Below are positions 43,566 through 53,855 of a stretch of 64,000 bases of DNA, in pieces. The notes beneath the pieces were generated by a model. It was not told the origin of the DNA, did no database searches, and saw only the letters and a list, made by a program, of their open reading frames with translations. The stretch is from Mucilaginibacter sp. SMC90 (GTDB lineage Bacteria; Bacteroidota; Bacteroidia; Sphingobacteriales; Sphingobacteriaceae): the NCBI RefSeq assembly GCF_022811725.1, contig NZ_CP094527.1, positions 1,860,001 through 1,924,000 on the forward strand. Direction: 5' to 3'. The translations under genes were made by a program, and so were the position numbers. Within the stretch, counting starts at the first letter, position 1, and every line of letters starts with the position of its first letter.

Positions 43566-46013
43566 TTAATGTGCCCTGCCTTGTTCGCTCTCGGCCCCGC
43601 CTGTATTGCGTTTGGCCGGTACATTGGTTAGTTTGCCAAAGCTGTATGTAAATGTGAGGGTTGCAACCTGCGTATCAACAAAGTTGTGGTAGGTTGCCGT
43701 TGCGCCTGCTATATTGGTAATGGTGCCGCTCGGGCTAAAGGATTTAAAGATATCCCGCATATTTAACTTGATTGAGCCCTTGTTGTTCAATACCTTTTTT
43801 TGAATAGCAGCATTTAACATGCCTGTGGGGATAGATACAAACTGTCCGTAAGCGCCGCTTGTATTATAAAAACCGCTTAGCTCGGCACTCCAGGTTTTTG
43901 ATAAGGTGAACTGGTTATTACCGTTGGCACTAAAAGTAGTTTTTGACTGGTTAAGGTAACCCGAGTAAAATGCCCCCTGGTAGGCGTTATTATAAACTTC
44001 GGCATAGAGGTTAACCGACCACCACTTGGCCGGCTGTAAGTTGCTGCTGACAGAAAAATCCAATGTTTTTTGCTGACCTATGTTACCAGTGGTACTGATA
44101 AATGTATTACCTACTTTTTGAATGGTTTCATTTTGAACATCGGTTGTACGGTTATAAGCAAGGGCTACGGTAAACAGGCTTTTGAAACTGTAAGCCAGTT
44201 TATAATCGTCGGTAAATTGCGGTTTCAGGAAAGGGTTGCCCGAAAAATAAGTAAACTTGTCTACAAAAAAAGTAAAAGGGTTTAAGCTGCCATAATTGGG
44301 CCTGCCAATCCTGCGTCCATAGGAAACAACCAATACATTATGGCCGGCAGTGTCAAGGTTGTAGGAAAAATAAGCAGTTGGGAAGAGATTTGTGTAATGT
44401 TTAAGAAATGACGAATCGGATTTGTGGGCATTGCCAAGCTGATGTCCGTTGCCATTGGTGTTTTCCAGGCGCAGCCCCGTTTGCAGGGAGAACCGGCCGA
44501 AGGTTTTATTGAAATTTACATAGCCGGCATTGATATTCTCTTTGTATAAAAAGCGGTTGGTATTATTGTAATCAATAGTGCTTACGTTATCAATCACATT
44601 AAAATAGTTGGCGGCGTTATCGGTATTCACATAACTGCTCTTAACGCCGGCTTCCAGCTTGGCTTTGCCTTTAAGCGGATGCGAATAATCAACCTTTGCA
44701 GAGTAGATATTGATGGTAGCGGGCAGGTTATTGCTGATTGTTTGTGAATTTGTTAAGGTGCCATCGGGCAAAAAAGTATTGTTAACAAAAAATTGATTAC
44801 TGCCCGATATATCGCTGATGTAATCCAAATCAAAAGTAAGCGCCCTGCCGGTACTGTCGAACTTATGGGTGTAGTTAACGTTAATGCCTTTGCTATCAAA
44901 CTTGTTTTTAGAGGTATTGAGGGTGTTAATGGTTGAATCCAGTCCGCCGGTTTTATCATACAATAAACTGTACACCGGGCTGCTGTCATGATCGCGGGAT
45001 AGGGTGCCGGTAAATACAATGCCCCAGGTTGTTTTAGGTGAGGTAAAGTAATCTAAGCCTGCCTTGATATTGGTATTGTTGCTTGAGGGCCTGAAATAGG
45101 AGATATCCTGCAGGGAGGAAGCCAGTTCACCATTTGCATCAAAATAATGCCTGTCAATTTCAAGCCTCCTGAAGGTTTTTTGTTTGTTGTAAGCCACGTT
45201 GGCAAAAAAGTTAACTTTATCTAACCGGTAATTGAAGTTGATGCTTTCATCTGTACGGCCATAAAAACCCTGGGCTAAATTCACCGATGCTACTGCATTA
45301 AATCCCCTGGCGGTGTTTTTTTTAGTTTTGATATTGATTACACCTGCATTTCCTGCTGCATCATATTTTGCCGGCGGGTTATCCATCAACTCTATTTGAT
45401 CTAAAGCCGAAGACGGTAATGAACGCAGATAAGTTGCCAGGTTTGCTGCCGAAAGGTAGGTAGGTTTATCATCAATCATCACCAAAACACCACTTTTCCC
45501 TTTAAAAGTAATATTGCCGTCGGCATCTATTTGTACGCCGGGCGTTTTTGACAGCACTTCAAGTGCGTTGGCTCCTGTATTTGATATAAGCGCCCCTACA
45601 TTAACAACTGTGCGATCGATCTTTTGCTGTACATAGGATTTTTTGGCAGTTATGGCTACTTCATTCAACGTTTTTCCGATGGGGAACAGGACAATAGCGG
45701 GTAAATTAACAGGCTTGTCCTGGCTTACTGTTACCGGCTGGCTTGAGTAGTTTTTGTAGCCAATATAAGTAGCCTTAATGATATAAGTATTGTTTTTTAA
45801 ATTTAGAAAGGCGAAACTGCCATCCGGTTTGGCCAGGCTGGTGCTAATCACTGCAGAATCTTTTGCAGCAAGTAAAACCAGGGTTGCGCCGTCAAGTGGT
45901 TTCTTTGTATCATCTGATATTGTACCCGAAATACTGCCGCGGGTGGTTTGTGCATGGGCAAAATTGAAAGTAATGAGTGTGAGTAAGGTCAGTAATGTTT
46001 GCAATTGTCTCAT
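43566..46013 (-). CDS. Outer membrane beta-barrel (TonB receptor-like) protein
   Basis: The 815-residue protein has a signal peptide (ends FNFAHAQ), a carboxypeptidase-D-like sandwich (about 25-105: GSISGTISDDTKKPLDGATLVL) and a plug (about 130-230: IDRTVVNVGALISNTGANAL, SALDQIELMDNPPAKYDAAG). A barrel of the outer-membrane-barrel-3 type follows (about 380-800), with INAGYVNFNKTFGRFSLQTGLRLENT. It has no SusD partner. These proteins are common in Bacteroidetes; substrates are mostly unknown (siderophores, peptides or structural roles). Confidence 0.9.
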   Translation of the reverse strand: MRQLQTLLTLLTLITFNFAHAQTTRGSISGTISDDTKKPLDGATLVLLAAKDSAVISTSLAKPDGSFAFLNLKNNTYIIKATYIGYKNYSSQPVTVSQDKPVNLPAIVLFPIGKTLNEVAITAKKSYVQQKIDRTVVNVGALISNTGANALEVLSKTPGVQIDADGNITFKGKSGVLVMIDDKPTYLSAANLATYLRSLPSSALDQIELMDNPPAKYDAAGNAGVINIKTKKNTARGFNAVASVNLAQGFYGRTDESINFNYRLDKVNFFANVAYNKQKTFRRLEIDRHYFDANGELASSLQDISYFRPSSNNTNIKAGLDYFTSPKTTWGIVFTGTLSRDHDSSPVYSLLYDKTGGLDSTINTLNTSKNKFDSKGINVNYTHKFDSTGRALTFDLDYISDISGSNQFFVNNTFLPDGTLTNSQTISNNLPATINIYSAKVDYSHPLKGKAKLEAGVKSSYVNTDNAANYFNVIDNVSTIDYNNTNRFLYKENINAGYVNFNKTFGRFSLQTGLRLENTNGNGHQLGNAHKSDSSFLKHYTNLFPTAYFSYNLDTAGHNVLVVSYGRRIGRPNYGSLNPFTFFVDKFTYFSGNPFLKPQFTDDYKLAYSFKSLFTVALAYNRTTDVQNETIQKVGNTFISTTGNIGQQKTLDFSVSSNLQPAKWWSVNLYAEVYNNAYQGAFYSGYLNQSKTTFSANGNNQFTLSKTWSAELSGFYNTSGAYGQFVSIPTGMLNAAIQKKVLNNKGSIKLNMRDIFKSFSPSGTITNIAGATATYHNFVDTQVATLTFTYSFGKLTNVPAKRNTGGAESEQGRAH

Positions 46014-46205
46014 AACTATGAGACCGCTTTTTGGTTAATATAGTTACATGAAATTTGATGATTTAACATTGTTAATTGCTTTTTGCAACTTAAACCAACA
46101 GATCAGACCCCATTGCATGTTACGTTTTCATCAGATAAGGTATTTGCCAATAACAGAATATAATTTAAGCAAGCTGATAAAATACTAAAAATGTTAGTAA
46201 ATTAT

Positions 46206-46213
46206 TATCTTTG
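46206..46213 (+). promoter_or_regulatory. Putative -7 element TATCTTTG
   Basis: Exact TAnnTTTG match, 23 bases before the ATG at 46237. A matching TTG element at the expected distance is not seen. Confidence 0.4.
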
Positions 46214-46236
46214 AGAAAGATTACAACGTTTAGGAT

Positions 46237-46509
46237 ATGAACATGCATAGCTATCTGACCAGGGAGGCTAAGGCCTTTGTAAAACGCAGGAATGGCCCGG
46301 ATGAGGTTATTAGAGTAGTGCCCGACCTTTTGTATAACAATACAGGCCAGTGTTACCAGCTATATACCGCTTTTGAAGAAGATCCGGATGATCTTGGCCG
46401 TATTTTATTTGATGAAAATGGTTTCTGGATTTATGATGGTAACCTGCTATCTGTAACTGAGCAGGAGCAGCTTGCAGATTTTATTATCAATTACATTGAA
46501 AGGTTGTGA
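46237..46509 (+). CDS. Hypothetical acidic protein upstream of alkB-like gene
   Basis: The 90-residue protein (a second in-frame ATG lies at 46243) is acidic and soluble (AFEEDPDDLGRILFDENGFWIYDGNLL), ending in a helix (EQEQLADFIINYIERL). No family is recognised. It is 15 bases upstream of the AlkB-like gene on the same strand, so the two are probably one transcript, which hints at a shared role. A -7-like element lies just upstream. Confidence 0.72.
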   Translation: MNMHSYLTREAKAFVKRRNGPDEVIRVVPDLLYNNTGQCYQLYTAFEEDPDDLGRILFDENGFWIYDGNLLSVTEQEQLADFIINYIERL

Positions 46510-46524
46510 AAAACCACGGAATCA

Positions 46525-47136
46525 ATGATGGAACAATTAAGTTTTTTTGCGGAAGCAGGACAGAGCAGGGGATTACCAAAAGAACTACTGGAATACCACG
46601 CAAATTTTATTGATCAGGAAACAGGCAATAAATTGCTTCAAAAATTCATAGCCGAATGCCCCTGGAAGCAAACAACTCAAAAAATGTGGGACAAAGAGTA
46701 CCTTACGCCCAGGCTCACTGCCTGGCATGGAGATGTTGGTACAGATTATTCCGTATCCGGTAGAATCTCCAATCCAAATCCCTGGACACCGGAATTACTG
46801 ATGCTGAAGGAAAAGGTGGAAGCCATGGCCGGGATCAGGTTCAATAGCGTGTTGCTGAATTATTACCGGGATGGCAATGACTCTGTGGCCTGGCATAGTG
46901 ACCGGGAAAGTGCATTGGGCAAAAACCCTGTTATAGCCTCAGTCAGTTTCGGACAGGTGCGCTGCTTTGATATCCGTAACAAGGTTAATCATCAGGAGCA
47001 TTATACCGTAAAACTGGAGCACGGTTCATTCCTGTTAATGAAAGCTGGTTTGCAGGAACATTGGGAGCATCGCATTGCCAAATCGCTCAGGCCAATGAAA
47101 GCCAGGGTTAACCTAACCTTTCGGGTAGTGATCTGA
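46525..47136 (+). CDS. AlkB-like 2-oxoglutarate/Fe(II)-dependent dioxygenase
   Basis: The 203-residue protein is a complete AlkB domain. Iron ligands are H124 and D126 (WHSD) and H182 (HWEHRIAK). The 2-oxoglutarate-binding arginines are R194 and R200 in ARVNLTFR. The substrate-side motif LLNYYRDGNDS matches the ALKBH2/3-like bacterial branch. It should reverse alkyl damage such as 1-methyladenine and 3-methylcytosine in DNA by oxidative demethylation. It is preceded by the 90-residue gene and followed, 62 bases later, by another small gene on the same strand. Confidence 0.92.
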   Translation: MMEQLSFFAEAGQSRGLPKELLEYHANFIDQETGNKLLQKFIAECPWKQTTQKMWDKEYLTPRLTAWHGDVGTDYSVSGRISNPNPWTPELLMLKEKVEAMAGIRFNSVLLNYYRDGNDSVAWHSDRESALGKNPVIASVSFGQVRCFDIRNKVNHQEHYTVKLEHGSFLLMKAGLQEHWEHRIAKSLRPMKARVNLTFRVVI

Positions 47137-47198
47137 TTAGCGACGTGGCCGCGTTAAAATCGCATCGGTTAAGTATATTGCATATTATTTGAGCAAAC

Positions 47199-47573
47199 AT
47201 GGATAAAACAATTCCTTTTGATTATCTGCTCGATTACCTGCCCGCCGGTATCGTTGTTAAGCCGGCTATAGGCATGTTTTATATTTATTTCGATCAAAAG
47301 ATCGTACTGATTTTCAGGAAAGTGAATAAAAACCCGCAGCATAATGGCATTTGGATTTCTACCAAACGGGAGGATCATGCCAGTTTGAAAACGGAGATTC
47401 CGGCCATTACTGATTTTGAGTTAGAAGAGGGGTTTGATACCACCTGGTTATTGCTTAGCGATAGCCATGATGATTTTGAAAACGCAGCAATACAACTCTG
47501 CGAACTTGTTTTGCGCAAGGATAAAAGGATTGGCAAAGTAACAGCTAAAAGCAAAGCCATATTTGGAAATTGA
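47199..47573 (+). CDS. Hypothetical protein, 124 residues
   Basis: ATG at 47199 opens a soluble protein with a beta-rich first half (GIVVKPAIGMFYIYFDQKI, IWISTKREDHASL) and a helical end (AAIQLCELVLRKDKRIGKV). I do not recognise a family. It follows the AlkB-like gene in the same direction and may belong to the same transcript. Confidence 0.72.
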   Translation: MDKTIPFDYLLDYLPAGIVVKPAIGMFYIYFDQKIVLIFRKVNKNPQHNGIWISTKREDHASLKTEIPAITDFELEEGFDTTWLLLSDSHDDFENAAIQLCELVLRKDKRIGKVTAKSKAIFGN

Positions 47574-47779
47574 GCCTGTTGACTGATGTTTTAAAGATAA
47601 CAGGGTTTTGCTTACCGCATTTCTATTCTGCTGTGGATGTTTGGGATAGAGGGCTGTTAGCAATTATTATTGCCTTATTAATGTTTAGTTATCATGCTTG
47701 AATGCTGCAATCACTAACCCGGTGCAAAATTTAGGAAGCGGATAGATGGTTTTCAGTAGTCGATAATTTACCTGTTATT

Positions 47780-48967
47780 TTATTTCCGGCTTTTTAGCGT
47801 GGTATTACCAAAGTATAAAATATTCGGAGCGTCTGAGCGTGCTGCAGCAATGTCAGGTGTTCCGTCTTCATTAAAGTCGCCAATTGCAAAGCCATACACA
47901 GTCCCTTTTGAATCGCCAAAAGTAACCGGTTTAAAGTGCCCCGTACCTTCGTTATAAAATATTGTCGACGGTGCTTCTATATGCCCTACTATGATATCAA
48001 TTTTTTTGTCATTATTCAGATCAGCAATCGTAAGTGCATAAGGAACTATTTTCCGGTCTGCCAATGAAATACCTTCCGAAAATGTTTGATCTTTTTGGCC
48101 TAAGTAAAGGTACACTCCTTTGTTTTCGTCTATGGTCACAATATCAAGCAATTTATCGCTATTGAAATCGGCTACCGCTGCCATTCGAATGGTAGCATCA
48201 GGCGGGCCGAAGGGTACGCGATGAGCATCGGAATAAGACATGTCCGAACTTCCGAAATATATGTAACTCTGACCGCCGTCACGATGTGGGGCAACCAGAT
48301 CAATAAAGCCATCATTGTTAAAGTCTGCAGGGGTAATTGTTGTGGTAGGGTAGGGTGCAAACGGGATACAATTACTGCCGAACTGTCCTTTTCCGGTATT
48401 TAAGCAGATATAGTTTGAAGTTTTCGATTCACCCCTGTTAGCCAAAATTATATCGGGCAACCCGTCGCGATTAATATCGGCTATAGAGATATTCCGGGTT
48501 GACCATTCCGGACGCCCAAATTCCGATGCTACTTTAAAATTGCCTTTCCCATCATTAAAATAAATTATTTTATGGTCGGGGTCATCATTACTTACAGCAA
48601 TATCAAGGGAGCCATCGCCATTAAAATCCGCCAAAGCGCCGGTGTATGAACGATCTGATATGTTCCCAAGGTTATACGCTTTTCGTATTTTGCCAGTGCC
48701 ATCACCAAGCAAAACCCGGTCATGAATAGGCCAATGTCTTCCCTTTACTAACAAGATATCAAGGTGTCCGTCTCCGTCCAGATCGCCTAAACTTACATTA
48801 GCGGTTGTATCGGCTTTTTCCTCTAATAGCATACTATGGTCAAAATGGAGAAAGCCATTAATATCGTTTCCACCTTTTTTGTGTTTTGGGGTACGCGCGT
48901 TTTGCTGGCTTAATCCACTTTGAGCAACAGCTATGAGGAGGCACACAGTTAAAAAGCAAATTTTCAT
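47780..48967 (-). CDS. Secreted FG-GAP/VCBS repeat protein (seven-blade propeller)
   Basis: The 395-residue protein has a signal peptide (ends SGLSQQ). Seven calcium-binding-type repeats follow, each with a D-x-(D/N)-x-D core: DLDGDGHLD, DFNGDGSLD, DINRDGLPD, DFNNDGFID, DFNSDKLLD, DLNNDKKID and DFNEDGTPD. That suits one closed seven-bladed propeller like an integrin-type fold. The ligand is unknown; many such proteins act at the cell surface. It is a single-gene unit. Confidence 0.9.
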   Translation of the reverse strand: MKICFLTVCLLIAVAQSGLSQQNARTPKHKKGGNDINGFLHFDHSMLLEEKADTTANVSLGDLDGDGHLDILLVKGRHWPIHDRVLLGDGTGKIRKAYNLGNISDRSYTGALADFNGDGSLDIAVSNDDPDHKIIYFNDGKGNFKVASEFGRPEWSTRNISIADINRDGLPDIILANRGESKTSNYICLNTGKGQFGSNCIPFAPYPTTTITPADFNNDGFIDLVAPHRDGGQSYIYFGSSDMSYSDAHRVPFGPPDATIRMAAVADFNSDKLLDIVTIDENKGVYLYLGQKDQTFSEGISLADRKIVPYALTIADLNNDKKIDIIVGHIEAPSTIFYNEGTGHFKPVTFGDSKGTVYGFAIGDFNEDGTPDIAAARSDAPNILYFGNTTLKSRK

Positions 48968-49259
48968 ATACTTTATTTAAAAGTTTTTGTAGAAGATTTG
49001 AATAACCTGAAATGGTTAGCTTGTGCTGAAATTGCATGAAATTTTCGCATAAGCTATCCTGTAAATTTAATTAATTATCAGTGTTTCATAGTGATTTAGT
49101 AATTATAACTAATGTTGATGGCTGCTCTTTTACTGCGAAGATACTTCGATAGATAAAATGTCCGGTTCGAAGGCTGCTTTGCCGGGTTGGCCGAATTTAG
49201 ATGCTCTTTGACTGTAACGGATCATAGTTTTGAGTATAAATCAAGAAAAACACAACGAA

Positions 49260-50048
49260 ATGAAAACTCAAATTAACTTTATCAAACCACTTTTAGCAGT
49301 TGCAGCAGCATATTTATTTGCTTTCAGTCCAATAAGCGGTATAGCACAAACTGCGCCTGTTGTAAAAAATATTGTTATCGTGCACGGCGCTTTTGCCGAT
49401 GCATCAGGCTGGGAGGGGGTATATAAAATTTTGAAAAAGGATGGTTATAATGTAACGCTTGTTCAAAATCCGCTAACTTCATTAAATGACGATGTTGCGG
49501 CTACCAACCGTGCTTTGGAGAAACAGGATGGCCCGGCTGTATTGGTAGGGCACTCATGGGGTGGTTCGGTAATTACCGAAGCAGGCGTATCATCAAAAGT
49601 AGCAAGCCTGGTATATGTGGCGGCATTTGCTCCTGAGGCAGGTCAATCAACGCTCGACGTTTATCAATCAGGCCCTCCACTTGCGAAAAACGGAATTTTG
49701 CCTGCTGATAAAAACGGGTTCGCGTATTTTGATAAAGCGCTTTTTCATGAATGTTTTGCTGCTGATCTGAGCGTAGAAAAAGCAGCTTTCATGTTCGACT
49801 CACAACAGCCCATTATCGGTTCAAGCTTTGTTGCCCGTTTAACACGGGCTGCATGGAAAAACAAACCAACTTATGCAGTTGTAGCTACCGAAGATAAAGC
49901 CATTAACCCCGAACTTGAACGTGCTATGTATAAACGCGCCGGTGCCATAGTAACGGAAGTGAAGGGGAGCCACGTTGTATTTATTTCAAAGCCCGAGGCC
50001 GTGGCGCGTGTAATTGAAACAGCGGCCAAAAACGCTGGTAAAAAATAA
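49260..50048 (+). CDS. Secreted alpha/beta hydrolase
   Basis: The frame is open from a TTG at 49230, but ATG at 49260 gives a clean signal peptide (ends ISGIAQ) and 262 residues. The nucleophile is S99 in VGHSWGG. The catalytic Asp is likely in TEDKAINPE and the His in GSHVVF, and the oxyanion loop is VHGAFADASGW. It matches a common group of esterase-like hydrolases of unknown natural substrate. A TAGTTTTG element lies at 49225-49232, and a hairpin terminator follows. Confidence 0.9.
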   Translation: MKTQINFIKPLLAVAAAYLFAFSPISGIAQTAPVVKNIVIVHGAFADASGWEGVYKILKKDGYNVTLVQNPLTSLNDDVAATNRALEKQDGPAVLVGHSWGGSVITEAGVSSKVASLVYVAAFAPEAGQSTLDVYQSGPPLAKNGILPADKNGFAYFDKALFHECFAADLSVEKAAFMFDSQQPIIGSSFVARLTRAAWKNKPTYAVVATEDKAINPELERAMYKRAGAIVTEVKGSHVVFISKPEAVARVIETAAKNAGKK

Positions 50049-50076
50049 TTCTTTCATCCACATCGGGTTAAGAAAA

Positions 50077-50117
50077 GTGTAAGGACGGTCCGTTTAAAAC
50101 TGTTCTTACGCTTTTTT
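50077..50117 (+). terminator. Terminator of the alpha/beta hydrolase gene
   Basis: GTGTAAGGACGG (50077-50088) pairs, with some G-T pairs, with CTGTTCTTACGC (50100-50111), followed by six T. Confidence 0.65.
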
Positions 50118-50293
50118 GGTTATTAGGTTTGTTAAAAAAAAACATATATAATCCTAATCACGATAAAGCTCTTTAATTACATAGCATTTCTTTTTACATT
50201 TATCAGGCGGTATAATTGTGCAAAACCGTACGCTTCCTATCATTGTTGTATATTGTTAAAAAGCAGCGATGTTAAATTGATACAAATTATAAA

Positions 50294-53155
50294 ATGCCGC
50301 TAAAAAGCTCTTTTTTAAAACTTTTAATATTAACACTGTTTTTATTCGCGGGCCGGCTATATGCAGGCACTCCCTATCAGGTAGTTTACTTAAAAAACTA
50401 CAGCGCAACTGATGGTCTGCTGAGTTCACGGGTTAATTATTTAATGCAGGATAGTAAGGGCTTTATCTGGATTGCTACGGATAAGGGGGTAAGCAGGTTT
50501 GATGGCCAGCGCTTTAAAAATTTCACATCGGCCGATGGTTTGGAAAGCAACGAGTGTTTTCGGATAGCAGAAGATAATTACCACCGGATTTTTTTTTACT
50601 GTAATAATTATCGGGTTTGCTATTATGAAAACGGGCTGATACATAAGCTTAGTTCGGCTCAAAAAGTAGTGGTATTACCTTTTGCCAATTTCTTTTTTAA
50701 CCGTTACAATGAACTTTGCGTAAATTACAGGCTAAGTACCAAAGTATATCATTTTGATGAATTGAATTCAAAGCGGCATCCCATCAAGCACTTAAGCGGA
50801 TATATTTATGGTGAAGCAGGGGAAGAGGTAGTTCTGTCCGGTAATGACCTTAATATCCTTGAAAATGAGTTATCAGAAGGGCAGTTAAATTATCAAACAG
50901 CTAACACCAATACCAAACCTTACCGGTTGGCTATACAGCAAAATAATTTGTTGTTGATAACCAAAGATTGGGTGCATGTTTATGAATATCAAAGAAGTGG
51001 AATTGTGCCGCTTAATAAAATCTATTTTACCGGTAATGTAACTTCAGTTTACCTAACCGGTAAAAATACTTTTGCCGTTACAACTGTAAAGCAAGGCACT
51101 TACATTATCAACTATATCAGTAATGAGCGGAGAAATTATCTTAATGATCACATCACCACTTCAACCCTTATAGACAGGGAAAATAATTTGTGGTTTGGCA
51201 GTTATGATAAAGGGTTTTTTCTAAGCACCAATCCCGAAGTGAGGGTTATTAACCAGGAAAGCGGCCTGGCAAATGAGGATGTTTTAAAACTAAGCATTGC
51301 AGGCGGCTACCTTTTTACGGGGCACGTTTTAAGCACACTGAATTATATAAAGCTTGGTACAAGTCAAGCGCCGCCTATAGGTACTATTACTTTAAATCAA
51401 AACCGGTCTGATTTTAATCGGATAACCAATCTGCTTACAATTCCGGGTAACAGGCTCATTATCGGTACTGATAACGGCATATTCGGATTGGATGTTTCCA
51501 ATACCAATCCGTCATCCTGGCGTTCCGAAAATTATTTTGACGGCCCTATAAAGGGCATTACTCAAACGGCCGATACAGTGTATTTTCTTTCGCAAAATGC
51601 AGTTATCGTAATGTCAAATCACCTTAAACATCTAAAAGGTTATAGGTTTAAGCCCATACGCATGACCTCTGTTGCCTGGTATAAAAACAAGTTGCTCATA
51701 GGTTCGCTTTATGGGTTATACCAGTTCAAGCCAACTGCTACAGATATTACCTACGTACGAACGTTAGCTAATAAAGGAATAAATGTTGTTAAATGCCTGG
51801 CAACAAATAACGACATATGCGCAATAGGTACAGAGGCACAGGGCGTATTTTTACTGGCCGGAAAAAAGATCCTTCAACTTAACTCGCCAGACATCTCTTC
51901 GGGCGATATTCGTAAACTGGTATGGACAGATGCTAATACACTATGGGCATGCACGGCAAATGGCGTAAGCGTTATCAGCTTCACTAATAATTATCAAAAT
52001 TACGAGGTGAGTTTGATAAATACCAGTAACGGACTTCCGTCAGATAACGTTGCAGATGTGGTACAATACGGCCGTAATTATTATATAGCCACAGATCAGG
52101 GCATAGCAGTTACCCAAAATTTGGGTAACAGGAACCTCCCCAGGCCAGTATTGATTAATGATGGTCCATCCGGAACTCAAAGCCGTTTCACTTACGGTCA
52201 GCCTGTGGTATTTGATTGCGTTGCGATATCCTACAAAAGCATGGGGAAAATACAGTACCGGTTCAGGCTTAAGGGTGTTGATAAAAACTGGAGCATTGCC
52301 CCCTCGGGCGAAAAGCGGTTTGACCTGTTGCCACCCGGAAACTATGAGTTAGAAGCAGTGGCTGCCGACCGCTTTAACCAATTGAGCCAAACACTTATTT
52401 TTCAATTTACCGTAATGCCTTTATGGTATCAGCGGCTTTGGCTGCAGGCAATGGCTGTAGTGGGTGCTTTAATTATAGTTTTCTTACTGGTACGGAAATA
52501 TTATCAGTCCATCATCGGTTTGCAAAAAAAGGACTACGAAAATGCGCTTGCCCTGCAACGCGAACGCCAGCGGATCAGCAGCGAGGTACATGACGATTTG
52601 GGTGCAAGTATATCTGGCATCAAGCTGCGAACCGAATTGTTAAGCCGGAAAGTTGCCGATCAGCCTGATTTTAAGGAAATAGATGCCATTCATGAAGGCA
52701 TTACGGATATATCTACCCAGATGAGATTAATTATCTGGAGCCTTGACGCCGAAAACGATGAAGTGAGCAACCTGGTCAATTTTATTCATAAACAGGCTGT
52801 CAAGATATTTGAATTCAGTAATGTTCGCTTGCATGAAAGTACCTCGGTTGGCGAAGCCATAATTCCGATCAATGGCGAAAGAAGACGGCAGGTATACCTG
52901 CTTGTGAGGGAAGTTTTAAACAATATCATTAAACATTCGGATGCGCAAAACGCTTATCTGGATATTAGCCTTTACAAAAACCGGTTGCTTATTAGTATCC
53001 GTGACGACGGCCGGGGCTTTGACCCGGATCTTCGCAAACATGAAACGATGGGTCTTCGTAATATTTACGCGCGTACAAAACGATTGAATGCTGAGCTAAA
53101 GATCAACACAGCTCCCGGCAAAGGTACATCCATAAGTCTTAAACTGCACCTTTAG
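50294..53155 (+). CDS. Two-component propeller sensor histidine kinase (HisKA_3 type)
   Basis: The 953-residue protein has a signal peptide, two seven-bladed-propeller-like repeat regions (about 30-630: LMQDSKGFIWIATDKGVSRFDG, NLWFGSYDKGFFLS, LWACTANGVSVI), a Y_Y_Y domain (about 640-710: IQYRFRLKGVDKNWS), and one membrane segment (about 715-737). The NarL-pair kinase core has phosphoacceptor H766 in RISSEVHDDLG and the ATPase boxes EVLNNIIKHSDAQNAYL and DDGRGFDPD. It senses a periplasmic ligand and phosphorylates the response regulator encoded 70 bases downstream. It has no fused receiver or AraC part, unlike hybrid glycan sensors. Confidence 0.93.
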   Translation: MPLKSSFLKLLILTLFLFAGRLYAGTPYQVVYLKNYSATDGLLSSRVNYLMQDSKGFIWIATDKGVSRFDGQRFKNFTSADGLESNECFRIAEDNYHRIFFYCNNYRVCYYENGLIHKLSSAQKVVVLPFANFFFNRYNELCVNYRLSTKVYHFDELNSKRHPIKHLSGYIYGEAGEEVVLSGNDLNILENELSEGQLNYQTANTNTKPYRLAIQQNNLLLITKDWVHVYEYQRSGIVPLNKIYFTGNVTSVYLTGKNTFAVTTVKQGTYIINYISNERRNYLNDHITTSTLIDRENNLWFGSYDKGFFLSTNPEVRVINQESGLANEDVLKLSIAGGYLFTGHVLSTLNYIKLGTSQAPPIGTITLNQNRSDFNRITNLLTIPGNRLIIGTDNGIFGLDVSNTNPSSWRSENYFDGPIKGITQTADTVYFLSQNAVIVMSNHLKHLKGYRFKPIRMTSVAWYKNKLLIGSLYGLYQFKPTATDITYVRTLANKGINVVKCLATNNDICAIGTEAQGVFLLAGKKILQLNSPDISSGDIRKLVWTDANTLWACTANGVSVISFTNNYQNYEVSLINTSNGLPSDNVADVVQYGRNYYIATDQGIAVTQNLGNRNLPRPVLINDGPSGTQSRFTYGQPVVFDCVAISYKSMGKIQYRFRLKGVDKNWSIAPSGEKRFDLLPPGNYELEAVAADRFNQLSQTLIFQFTVMPLWYQRLWLQAMAVVGALIIVFLLVRKYYQSIIGLQKKDYENALALQRERQRISSEVHDDLGASISGIKLRTELLSRKVADQPDFKEIDAIHEGITDISTQMRLIIWSLDAENDEVSNLVNFIHKQAVKIFEFSNVRLHESTSVGEAIIPINGERRRQVYLLVREVLNNIIKHSDAQNAYLDISLYKNRLLISIRDDGRGFDPDLRKHETMGLRNIYARTKRLNAELKINTAPGKGTSISLKLHL

Positions 53156-53225
53156 ACTACCCCATAATAGGTATAAACAAAATCGGAATAATTTAAGATA
53201 TTAGCATTTTACATTTACCGTAAGC

Positions 53226-53855
53226 ATGCTTCAGATAGTTTTATTAGAGGATAATTTACATTACCGGCGTGGGCTGGAACAGATTATTCATGATATGAGC
53301 GGCGTAAATTTGATGGGGTCATTTGCTAATGCCGAATCCGTATTAAAAAAGATAGACCAATTTAAGCCGGATGTTTTTATAGTTGACATAAACCTTGAAG
53401 GAATGTCGGGCATTGAATTTATACGACGGGCCAAACCCTTTTTACCCAATACCGAATTTTTGATGTGTACCATAAACGATGATAATACCAATATTTTTGA
53501 GTCGTTAAAGAGTGGTGCAACAGGCTATATGCTCAAAGAATCGTCGGCCGATGAGATCAGAAATGCAATCACAGAAATTGCGGCGGGCGGCTCGCCCATG
53601 AGCGCCTACATTTCGCGCAGGGTAATAGCATCGTTTAACACGGCTGCTGCCCAGCCCGCCAACCATGCCGCCGAAAACCTTACAGAGCGGGAAATTGAAG
53701 TACTTAATCATCTGGCGCGCGGCCTGCAATACAAAGAAATTGCAGATCGGCTTGAAATTACTACTGGTACCGTTAAAAAACACATTCGCAATACCTATGT
53801 TAAGCTGCAGGTACAGAACAAAGTAGAGGCTATTAATAAATTTCGCGCAATTTGA
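53226..53855 (+). CDS. NarL/LuxR family response regulator
   Basis: The 209-residue protein has a receiver domain (acidic pocket E8-D9, phosphoacceptor D54 in FIVDINLEGMSG, lysine in GYMLKESSADEI) and a LuxR-type helix-turn-helix (about 150-205: LTEREIEVLNHLARGLQYKEIADRLEI, TVKKHIRNTYVKLQ). It is the partner of the propeller kinase upstream. Targets cannot be read from the window. Confidence 0.94.
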   Translation: MLQIVLLEDNLHYRRGLEQIIHDMSGVNLMGSFANAESVLKKIDQFKPDVFIVDINLEGMSGIEFIRRAKPFLPNTEFLMCTINDDNTNIFESLKSGATGYMLKESSADEIRNAITEIAAGGSPMSAYISRRVIASFNTAAAQPANHAAENLTEREIEVLNHLARGLQYKEIADRLEITTGTVKKHIRNTYVKLQVQNKVEAINKFRAI

